DNA from: Planctomycetota bacterium | GTDB taxonomy: Bacteria > Planctomycetota > SZUA-567 | Reading direction: 5' to 3' | DNA: 41,608 nt | Assembly (NCBI GenBank): GCA_031269935.1 | Contig: JAISYL010000237.1 | Span: 1-41,608, forward strand | In this document: positions 34,469 through 41,608 of the stretch, in pieces | Numbering within the stretch: position 1 is the stretch's first letter | Layout of the letters: each line of letters begins with the position of its first letter | Notes under the pieces: generated by a model | The model's database searches: none | What the model saw: the letters and a program-made list of their open reading frames with translations, nothing else | What the model was told of the DNA's origin: nothing | Made by a program: the position numbers and the translations under genes

Positions 34469-35509
34469 ATGGCCGCGCCCTTTTTCAGGATGGCCATGCT
34501 CGATAACCGGCGCCCGTTTCCCGGCGGCCAGGGCGAATTCGACCGCCTTTCCCGTCCCGATTCCCGGAAATTGATGCGCGAAGTGTCCCGGACAACCTGG
34601 GCGGGGCTGGGAGTCAATTTCGTCCTGGCTTGGCTGAAGGCGGGGGCGGGGCTCGCGAGCGGAAGCCGGGCTATTTTGGCCGACGCGGTCCATACCCTGT
34701 CGGATCTGGCCTCCGACGCGATAATCCTAATCGGCGTCAGATACTGGTCGGCGCCCGCCGATGCCGAGCATCCGCACGGGCACCGGAAAATCGAAACCAT
34801 GGTGACCTTCGCCCTAGGCCTGTTTCTGGCGGCGGCCGGGGTTGGCATGGGCTGGAGGGCGGCAAGCGGATTGGGCGGATTGGCCGGAACCGCCTCCGGC
34901 GGATACCCGGGAAATCCGCCGGCCCGGCCTTTCGATCCCTGGCCGGTCCTAGCGGCGGCCCTGCTTTCCGTGGCGGCCAAGGAGGCGCTTTACCGTTGGA
35001 CCGCGGCCAGGGGCAAACGCATCAATTCCCGGGCAATGATCGCCAACGCCTGGCACCACCGCTCGGATGCCTTCAGTTCCCTTCCCCCGGCCTTGGCGGC
35101 GGCGGCCGAGTTGGTTTTGGGACGGAACCGGGATTTGAGCTTTCTCGACGATCTGGGGACGCTGGTGGTGTGCGTACTCCTGCTCCAGGCCGCCTGGAAG
35201 GTGGTAGGCCCCTCCTTTTCCACCCTGATTGACGCCGGGGCGGATCGCCGGCTCAGCGCCGCCATCCGGGGGGAAATACTCGCCACCCCGGGGGTGGCGG
35301 GGGCGCACCGCATCCGAACCCGGGCCATAGGCGGGGGAGGGGTGGAGGTCGATTTGCATATCGCGGTGGAGGAAAACCTCACGGTCAGGGACGGCCATGA
35401 AATCGCGGCGCGGGTCAAATACCGGATATTGGCCATCCCCCCCTCGGACGGCATGAAAGTGGTGGACGTCATGGTGCATGTGGAGCCGACGGACGGGGAC
35501 CGGGGCTAG
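34469..35509 (+). CDS. Cation diffusion facilitator (CDF) family metal exporter
   Basis: 346 residues. It is a proton-driven efflux pump for divalent metals such as Zn, Fe, Mn or Co. The metal site is seen as ILADAVHTLSDLASD (Asp and His/Asp of helix 2) and NAWHHRSDAFSSLP (HxxxD of helix 5). HPHGHRKIETMVTFALGL lies between. The C-terminal cytoplasmic domain (TRAIGGGGVEVDLHIAVEE) is present. A Gly/Pro-rich loop of about 20 residues sits between helices 3 and 4. The start is uncertain: ATG 34469 has a poor ribosome site directly beside a repeat, and ATG 34496 is an alternative. Metal specificity cannot be stated. Confidence 0.88.
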   Translation: MAAPFFRMAMLDNRRPFPGGQGEFDRLSRPDSRKLMREVSRTTWAGLGVNFVLAWLKAGAGLASGSRAILADAVHTLSDLASDAIILIGVRYWSAPADAEHPHGHRKIETMVTFALGLFLAAAGVGMGWRAASGLGGLAGTASGGYPGNPPARPFDPWPVLAAALLSVAAKEALYRWTAARGKRINSRAMIANAWHHRSDAFSSLPPALAAAAELVLGRNRDLSFLDDLGTLVVCVLLLQAAWKVVGPSFSTLIDAGADRRLSAAIRGEILATPGVAGAHRIRTRAIGGGGVEVDLHIAVEENLTVRDGHEIAARVKYRILAIPPSDGMKVVDVMVHVEPTDGDRG

Positions 35510-35534
35510 TGTTCCGTAAAAGGGGAACCGGACC

Positions 35535-36227
35535 ATGCCGGGGAAAAACGCGGTCATACTGCTTTCCGGCGGCCTTGATTCCGCCACCGTTCTCGCGGTG
35601 GCGGCGTCCGAGGGCTATTCCTGCCATTGCCTCTCCTTCGACTACGGGCAACGGAACCGCCTGGAACTGGAGGTGGCCGCGCGGATGGCTTCGGCCCGGG
35701 GGGCGAGCCACCGGATCGCGGCGATAGGACTGGGCGCTTTCGGGGGCTCGGCCTTGACCGCCGGGGACATTCCCGTCCCGAAGGACGGAAAAACCCGGGG
35801 CATCCCCTCCACCTATGTCCCCGCCCGGAACACCATTTTCCTGTCGCACGGGTTGGCCTTGGCGGAGGTCCTGGAGGCGGAGGCGCTGTTCATCGGGGTC
35901 AACTCGGTCGACTATTCGGGATATCCCGATTGCCGGCCCGAGTATATCGCCGCTTTCCAGGCGGTGGCCGATTTGGGCACCCGCCGCGGCGTTCTCGGCC
36001 GGCCCGTCCGCGTCCGGGCTCCCCTGCAGTTTCTCGACAAGAGCGAGATCGTCAAATTGGGGATCGGGCTGGGAGTCGACTACTCGCGGACCCTAAGCTG
36101 TTACGATCCCCTGCCGCCGGACGGCCTGGCCTGCGGCGAATGCGATTCCTGCCGCTTGCGGAGGGACGGATTCCGGCGGTCCGGGATCCCGGATCCGACG
36201 CGCTACCGGCCGGCCGCCGCGGAATGA
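35535..36227 (+). CDS. queC: 7-cyano-7-deazaguanine synthase
   Basis: 230 residues. Converts carboxy-deazaguanine to preQ0 with ATP and ammonia, on the queuosine path. The PP-loop is [14 protein letters not shown] near residue 10; [50 protein letters not shown] and the zinc-site cysteines [16 protein letters not shown] follow. No queD, queE or queF lies nearby. An AAAAGGGGAA site precedes ATG 35535. The stop overlaps the ATG of the methyltransferase gene (ATGA, 36224-36227). Confidence 0.95.
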   Translation: MPGKNAVILLSGGLDSATVLAVAASEGYSCHCLSFDYGQRNRLELEVAARMASARGASHRIAAIGLGAFGGSALTAGDIPVPKDGKTRGIPSTYVPARNTIFLSHGLALAEVLEAEALFIGVNSVDYSGYPDCRPEYIAAFQAVADLGTRRGVLGRPVRVRAPLQFLDKSEIVKLGIGLGVDYSRTLSCYDPLPPDGLACGECDSCRLRRDGFRRSGIPDPTRYRPAAAE

Positions 36228-36823
36228 AACGAACGGATATGGACAACGGGGGCGGCGCTTTTTTTTGGAAACAGTTCCTGCTCAATCCCCGCCGCACCGG
36301 CGCCCTCCTGCCGAGTTCCGGGAGCCTGGCCGCCAAGATGCTGGAATGCGCGCGGCTGGAGCCGGATTCGGTGGTGGCGGAGTTCGGCCCGGGCACCGGC
36401 GCCTTCACCGAAGGCATCCTGCGGGCGCTGTCGCCGGCGCAGAAGTTTTTCGCCATCGAGGCGAATCCGGACTTCGCCGCCGGGCTGCGGCGGCGATTTC
36501 CCGAACTAAGCCTCCATCAGGGCTGCGCCTCGGAAATCGGGGAGTGTTGCCGGCGGGAAGGGGTGGACAGGGTGGATCGGGTCATTTCCGGCCTCCCCTG
36601 GGCGGTTTTCCCGGACGATCTCAGGGACGGGATTCTCGGGGCGATGCTGCGGATCATGCCCAAGGGCGGCATTTTCGTCACCTTCGCCTATTTGCAGGGG
36701 TTGCTTCTGCCGGCCGGGCGCCGTTTCCGCCGGGAGCTGGATCGGCGCTTCTCCCGAATCGAAAAAAGCGGGGTGGTTTGGCGAAACCTGCCTCCGGCCA
36801 TCGTTTATCAATGCTTCCACTGA
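36224..36823 (+). CDS. Class I SAM methyltransferase, phospholipid N-methyltransferase-like
   Basis: 199 residues. [20 protein letters not shown] is the N-terminal signature of PmtA-like phospholipid methyltransferases and relatives of KsgA. The SAM motif I is [17 protein letters not shown] near residue 47, with [13 protein letters not shown] after it; [11 protein letters not shown] stands in the substrate/motif IV position. It may methylate phosphatidylethanolamine, but this family also contains other targets. Start ATG 36224 overlaps queC; ATG 36239 is a possible alternative. It is followed by gltX after 14 bp. Confidence 0.75.
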   Translation: MKRTDMDNGGGAFFWKQFLLNPRRTGALLPSSGSLAAKMLECARLEPDSVVAEFGPGTGAFTEGILRALSPAQKFFAIEANPDFAAGLRRRFPELSLHQGCASEIGECCRREGVDRVDRVISGLPWAVFPDDLRDGILGAMLRIMPKGGIFVTFAYLQGLLLPAGRRFRRELDRRFSRIEKSGVVWRNLPPAIVYQCFH

Positions 36824-36837
36824 ATTCGGGAGGCGCC

Positions 36838-38421
36838 ATGCGCGACAAACCCAGGGTTCGCTTCGCTCCCAGTCCCACCGGCAACGTCCACATCGGCAAT
36901 ATCCGGGTGGCCATTTTCAACTGGCTGTTCGCCCGCCGGCACGGGGGCCGCTTTCTCCTTCGCGTCGAGGACACCGACCGGGAGAGATCGACTCCCGAAG
37001 CCATTGAAAACCTCCTGGAGGCCATGCGCTGGCTGGGACTGGACTGCGACGAGGAGCCGCTGTACCAGTCGACCCGGCGGGAACTCCACCTGGCGGCGGC
37101 GGAGGGGATGATCCGGGACGGCTTCGCCGACCGGCTCCCCGGCGGCCCCACCCTCCTGCGGCTGGCCGGCCGCCTGCTGGATCCCTCGTTCGTGAGCGAA
37201 CCGCGGGAGGAAGCCGAAATCGACGTTTCCCGGGGCGAGCTTTTCCTGACTGGACGGGGCCTGGACTACCTGACCCGCGGTTCCGACGGCCGGGAATACC
37301 ACAATCCCCTCGACCGCGACGCCCTGCCCGGGCTGGCCGTCCGCCTGGAGGGGGGCGGGGAGGTTTCGGGCGACCGGCTGTGGTCGGGGATTCCGGGGAC
37401 GGCCCGGGCGGCGCTGGGCGCCAAGCCCTTGGCGCTCCGCTTCCGCCGGCGTTACGTACATTACCGGGATCTGGTCCTGGGCAAGCTGGAAAAACCGCTC
37501 GACTCCCTTCGCGATCTGGTGATTCTCCGCTCCGACCGGACGCCGGTGTTCCATCTGGCCAACGTGGTCGACGACGCCGGCCAGGGGGTAACCCATATCC
37601 TCCGCGGCAACGATCATGTCGACAACACCTTCCGCCACCTGTTCATATTCAAGGCGATCGGAAAGCCGCCGCCCTTGTACGGCCATTTCCCCATGATCGT
37701 CAACGCCGGGGGGAAGCCCTATTCCAAACGGGACGGCGACGCCTATGTGGGGGATTTCCGGAGCAAGGGCTATCTTCCCGAATGCCTGTTCAACTTCCTG
37801 GCCCTGTGCGGCTGGGGGCGGGAGGACGGGGTGGAATTGATGCGGCGGGAGGAAATGGCGGCCCATTTCGATCTGTCCCGCGTCTCCGCCTCGGCGGCCC
37901 GGCTCAATCCGGAAAAACTGGCCTGGATGAACGGCCAATACCTGGCGCGGGCGGACCCGGAGGACCTGCTGCCCCGGATTCGGGAGGAATTGGCCGCGGC
38001 GGGGGCGGACGTTTCGGGAGTGGCTTCGGATTGGCTCGCCCGGTTGTTCCGGTTGGAACGGGAACGGCTGAAAACCCTGGGGGATTTCGCGGCGAATACC
38101 CGCTTCTTCTTCGTCGACCGGGTGGAATTGGACCCCCGGGCGGTGGAAAAGGCGCTGCGAAAGGACGACGGACTCGGTTTTCGCGTCCTGGGGGAACTTC
38201 TCGGGGCGTTCCGGGAGGTTCCGCGCTGGCTGGCCTCCGACCTGGAAAAGGCCGCCTCGGACCTGGGAGCGAAGCGCGGCCTGCGGACCGGCGACCTAGT
38301 TCAACCCATCCGGGTGGCCGTCACCGGCGGCCTGGTCAGCCGCGGAATTTGGGAAACCCTGGAATTGCTGGGACGGGAAAAAACCCTCGCCCGGCTTGAA
38401 CGGGCCCTGGCGGCCCGGTGA
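36838..38421 (+). CDS. gltX: Glutamyl-tRNA synthetase, divergent
   Basis: 527 residues. The class I core is clear: RFAPSPTGNVHIGNIRVAIF (HIGH motif, residues 9-28), LRVEDTDRERS, RDLVILRSDRTPVFHLANVVDDAGQGVTHILRGNDHVDN split over 225-263, and the KMSKS-type loop GGKPYSKRDGDAY near 291-303. The anticodon-binding C-terminal half is present. Residues 90-198 are odd: the usual CYCTPEEL/zinc region is replaced by a longer stretch without cysteine (REEAEIDVSRGELFLTGRG and following). It should still charge tRNA-Glu, but the acceptor-stem insertion is unlike common GltX. An AGGCGCC-region start at 36838 follows GGGAGG. Confidence 0.88.
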   Translation: MRDKPRVRFAPSPTGNVHIGNIRVAIFNWLFARRHGGRFLLRVEDTDRERSTPEAIENLLEAMRWLGLDCDEEPLYQSTRRELHLAAAEGMIRDGFADRLPGGPTLLRLAGRLLDPSFVSEPREEAEIDVSRGELFLTGRGLDYLTRGSDGREYHNPLDRDALPGLAVRLEGGGEVSGDRLWSGIPGTARAALGAKPLALRFRRRYVHYRDLVLGKLEKPLDSLRDLVILRSDRTPVFHLANVVDDAGQGVTHILRGNDHVDNTFRHLFIFKAIGKPPPLYGHFPMIVNAGGKPYSKRDGDAYVGDFRSKGYLPECLFNFLALCGWGREDGVELMRREEMAAHFDLSRVSASAARLNPEKLAWMNGQYLARADPEDLLPRIREELAAAGADVSGVASDWLARLFRLERERLKTLGDFAANTRFFFVDRVELDPRAVEKALRKDDGLGFRVLGELLGAFREVPRWLASDLEKAASDLGAKRGLRTGDLVQPIRVAVTGGLVSRGIWETLELLGREKTLARLERALAAR

Positions 38422-38433
38422 AAACCGCCGGCC

Positions 38434-39600
38434 TCAACCGGCCTCGCCGCTTTTCTTGTCGTCGAACGAGGCGAGGATATCGATGATGTCGGGTTCAAGC
38501 TCCAGGAACAAATCGACCAGGTAGGGATCGAAATGAGCCCCCCTGCCCTCCAGGATTATTTTTTTCGCCTGTTCATGGGACATGGCCTGCTTATAGCAGC
38601 GCTGATGGGTCAAGGCGTCGTAAACGTCGGCCAGGGCCATAATCCGGGCCGGCAGGGGTATGGCGAAGCCGGAAATGCCGGTGGGATATCCCCGGCCGTC
38701 CCATTTCTCGTGGTGGTAAAGGGCGATTTCCTTGCCCATGTGGATGAAATTGTTGCCCGGATGCGAAATGTCGACGTCGGCCAGCAGCCGGTGGCCGGCC
38801 GTGGTGTGGGTTTTCATGACCTCGAATTCCTCGGGCGTAAGCTTGCCGGGTTTCTGCAGGACCAGATCCGACACCGCCACCTTGCCGATGTCGTGCAGGG
38901 GCGAGGCGGAGCGGATGATCCCGGCCAGATCGGGGGAAAGAAAGGCGGACGGCTCTTCGGAATTGGGCTTTTCAAGCAATAATTTGGCCAGGATGTAGCA
39001 GATTTCCCTGACCCGCTCCAGATGCTCGCCGGTATCCACGTCCCGGGACTCCGCCAGTTTGCACATGGCGAAAATCGTGCTAAGCTGGCCGGCGGTTATC
39101 TGATCGACCTGGCGCCTGACCCTTTCCTCCAGCAGGGCGTTCTGCTCGGCCAGGCGGTGCTGGAATTCGATTTCCCGGTCGTGGAACTTCTTGCGCTCGA
39201 TGCAGGAGGCGAGGCGGGCCCGAAGGATCTGGGCCCGGAACGGCTTCTGCATATAATCGGCGGCCCCCTTTTCAATGCAGTAAACTATTTTATCCATGTC
39301 GGAAAGGGCGGTCACCACGATCACCGGCACCTGCCGGAGCTCCTCCCTCCTCTGCATTTCCTCCAGGAGTTCGGGCCCGCTCATCACCGGCATCATCAAA
39401 TCGAGAATGACGCAATCCGGAAGGGATTCGAGCATCGAATCCAGGGCTATTTTCCCGTTCTCGGCCTCCCGGGCCTCGTAACCCAGCTTTTTAACCTGGT
39501 CCTTGATAAGGCGCCTGATTATGGGCGAATCCTCGACAATCAAAACCGTGCCGGCATTGGGCTTGGCGGCGGCGCCCTTGATCCCGTCGGAACTTGACAT
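38434..39600 (-). CDS. Response regulator with HD-GYP phosphodiesterase domain
   Basis: 388 residues. The N-terminal receiver domain has TVLIVEDSPIIRRLIK, phospho-acceptor Asp in CVILDLMMPVMSGPELLEE, and Lys in ADYMQKPF. A coiled-coil linker of about 50 residues (HDREIEFQHRLAEQNALLEE) leads to the HD-GYP domain: HLERVREICY, SPLHDIGKVAVSD (HD), HTTAGHRLL and YHHEKWDGRGYPTG (GYP). It probably hydrolyses cyclic di-GMP under control of an unseen histidine kinase. It converges on gltX with only 12 bp between the stops, and no obvious terminator separates them. Promoter at 39712. Confidence 0.95.
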   Translation of the reverse strand: MSSSDGIKGAAAKPNAGTVLIVEDSPIIRRLIKDQVKKLGYEAREAENGKIALDSMLESLPDCVILDLMMPVMSGPELLEEMQRREELRQVPVIVVTALSDMDKIVYCIEKGAADYMQKPFRAQILRARLASCIERKKFHDREIEFQHRLAEQNALLEERVRRQVDQITAGQLSTIFAMCKLAESRDVDTGEHLERVREICYILAKLLLEKPNSEEPSAFLSPDLAGIIRSASPLHDIGKVAVSDLVLQKPGKLTPEEFEVMKTHTTAGHRLLADVDISHPGNNFIHMGKEIALYHHEKWDGRGYPTGISGFAIPLPARIMALADVYDALTHQRCYKQAMSHEQAKKIILEGRGAHFDPYLVDLFLELEPDIIDILASFDDKKSGEAG

Positions 39601-39711
39601 TGGCCGTCATCCTCGAATTCGGACCATCCCCGCGCCATAAGGAAAGGCGTCGTCAAAAATGATTGGACGTTATCGGGCGGCGGCGGGGGCGCCGAGTACG
39701 ATTTTAATATG

Positions 39712-39740
39712 ATTATATACGACTGTCCCGGGGAAAACAA
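39712..39740 (-). promoter_or_regulatory. Sigma-70-type promoter of the HD-GYP regulator
   Basis: On the minus strand TTGTTT (39735-39740) and TATAAT (39712-39717) with a 17-base spacer, about 110 bp before the start codon. Confidence 0.65.
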
Positions 39741-39871
39741 CAGGCAAAAGTCGGGAAATCCGGCGCCGAAACCGCCCGCGCCGAGTTATAATGGGGGAAA
39801 GGGTCCGCCGAATCGCGGTTCGGGGGAGGCCCGGGCCGCCCCGGAAAACGCCTCCGCTTTCCGATTCCGGC

Positions 39872-40970
<1,099 letters not shown>

Positions 40971-41040
40971 CCCGGCTTCCGCCTTCGGGAATGGGCTTTT
41001 CAGACAGATGGGGCGCCGCCGAAACGCTTAGGCATTTCGC

Positions 41041-41075
41041 TCCGGCCTGGAACCATCGTTCCAGGCCGGAATTTT
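41041..41075 (+). terminator. Rho-independent terminator after gapA
   Basis: A perfect 13-bp stem, TCCGGCCTGGAAC and GTTCCAGGCCGGA, closes a CATC loop and is followed by ATTTT, 70 bp after the gapA stop. The remaining sequence from 40971 to 41348 holds this terminator and repeat copy 4 but no gene. Confidence 0.8.
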
Positions 41076-41169
41076 CGGATAGCCGCGCCAGGAACGAACC
41101 AAAAACACCCTCGACACCAAAATCGACCCTTCCGCCCTCCGCTTGTCAAAATGACCCGCCTTCCGAATT

Positions 41170-41312
41170 GGGTCTTGTCCATAAATAACTCATACATGTT
41201 TATACTGCGTCACCAACGTCGCTCTCGTAAATTTTTGCCCAACCACAGGCGAAAATTTACCGCCGCGACTCGGTTCCTTGTCTAAACATGCATAAGTTAT
41301 TTATGGACGCTT
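41170..41312. repeat. About 143-bp palindromic MITE-like repeat, copy 4
   Basis: Starts GGGTCTTGTCC, with arms ATAAATAACTCATACATG and CATGCATAAGTTATTTAT. The interior is nearly identical to copy 2, including CCAACGTCGCTC, the GTAAATTTTTGCCC / AGGCGAAAATTTAC stem and CGACTCGGTTCCTTGTCTAAA. The right end decays after GGAC (GCTTAG replaces AGACCC). Its end lies 36 bp from the stop of the Thg1-like gene. Confidence 0.9.
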
Positions 41313-41348
41313 AGTCCAGTTCAGTCTCCGCGCATTTGGGGCTACCCA

Positions 41349-41608
41349 TCAAAGCAATGTCACCCGCAATAGATCGTTCAACCAGACACTATATTCGTCC
41401 TTGAGCGGGAGATCGTAATCAACTTTTAGTCGCCTTCTTTTGCATGTGGTCTCCCGTTGCATCTTAGGATCGAACGCCGGTTTCTCGTACTCTTCCCAAT
41501 ACAAACCGATGCCTTTCTTCTGCCAACCGGGTATGTCGTTAAAGTTAATACCGCGCCGGAACAGGTATTCGTTCTTTTCGGCCACGGACTTTTTTTCAAA
41601 ATACTCAG
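41349..41608 (-). CDS. C-terminal part of a Thg1-like tRNA-His guanylyltransferase (partial, runs off right edge)
   Basis: The minus-strand frame is open to the window edge. It shows EYFEKKSVAEKNEYLFRRGI, NFNDIPGWQKKGIGLYWEEY, CKRRRLKVDYDLPLKDEYS. This resembles the C-terminal region of Thg1/Thg1-like proteins, in which RGINFND-PAWQK-G-GLYWE and RRR-----LP-KDEY recur. Thg1 proteins add nucleotides in the 3'-to-5' direction to tRNA 5' ends: G-1 of tRNA-His, or tRNA repair in bacterial homologues. The catalytic palm residues lie beyond the window. A GTG at 41585 is in frame but internal. It is visibly lower in GC than the neighbouring genes, suggesting recent transfer. Confidence 0.65.
   Translation of the reverse strand, partial: EYFEKKSVAEKNEYLFRRGINFNDIPGWQKKGIGLYWEEYEKPAFDPKMQRETTCKRRRLKVDYDLPLKDEYSVWLNDLLRVTLL

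Overview
The window is GC-rich, densely coding bacterial DNA. It looks like the chromosome of an anaerobic, nitrogen-fixing bacterium. The nitrogenase set is the compact 'clostridial/methanogen-like' kind: nifH, two nifI genes, a NifD with a long insertion, a short NifK, nifE, a nifN-nifB fusion and a split homocitrate synthase. The ModA signal peptide has no lipobox cysteine, which fits a diderm (Gram-negative-type) cell better than a Firmicute. I cannot name the phylum from the sequence alone.

Layout. (1) 1-7800, minus strand: a BREX-like anti-phage operon. It reads DUF499 P-loop ATPase, PglZ-like protein, AAA ATPase, DUF4276 TOPRIM-like protein, DUF1156 DNA methyltransferase. Start and stop codons overlap at three of the four junctions. 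The methyltransferase appears frameshifted near position 505 and runs off the left edge. (2) 7868-12102, minus strand: an enolase/mandelate-racemase-superfamily enzyme, a nucleotide-sugar dehydrogenase, a KAS II-type ketoacyl synthase and a one-helix membrane protein. (3) 12316-26425: an AnfO-like gene reads left. To the right lies a 13-kb nif-mod operon: nifH, nifI1, nifI2, nifD, nifK, nifE, nifN-B, nifV-omega, nifV-alpha, modA, modB, modC. It makes the nitrogenase proteins, the FeMo-cofactor scaffold and radical-SAM enzyme, homocitrate, the molybdate importer and the ammonium-responsive NifI switch. A sigma-54-like promoter and a hairpin-bearing leader precede nifH. (4) 26426-40970: housekeeping genes. 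They are a toxin remnant, a two-helix membrane protein, ilvD, purD, yfbR, a YddG-like exporter, serA, an HU protein with a histone-H1-like tail, a cation-diffusion transporter, queC, a phospholipid-methyltransferase-like gene, a divergent gltX, an HD-GYP response regulator (minus strand) and gapA. (5) At the right edge, the C-terminal part of a Thg1-like tRNA-His guanylyltransferase (minus strand).

Cutting across these regions is a family of about 145-bp palindromic, MITE-like repeats with four full copies (9057, 14215, 21944, 41170), plus shorter palindromes at 14820 and 34369. Two full copies and one short palindrome fill the main intergenic gaps of the nif operon, one of them starting directly after the nifH stop codon. 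The observations I would follow first are: a seven-A run where nifV-omega could be joined to nifV-alpha in swapped domain order; repeat arms that change together between copies; the AAA/DUF4276 pair built into the BREX-like operon; and an AnfO homologue beside a molybdenum nitrogenase.
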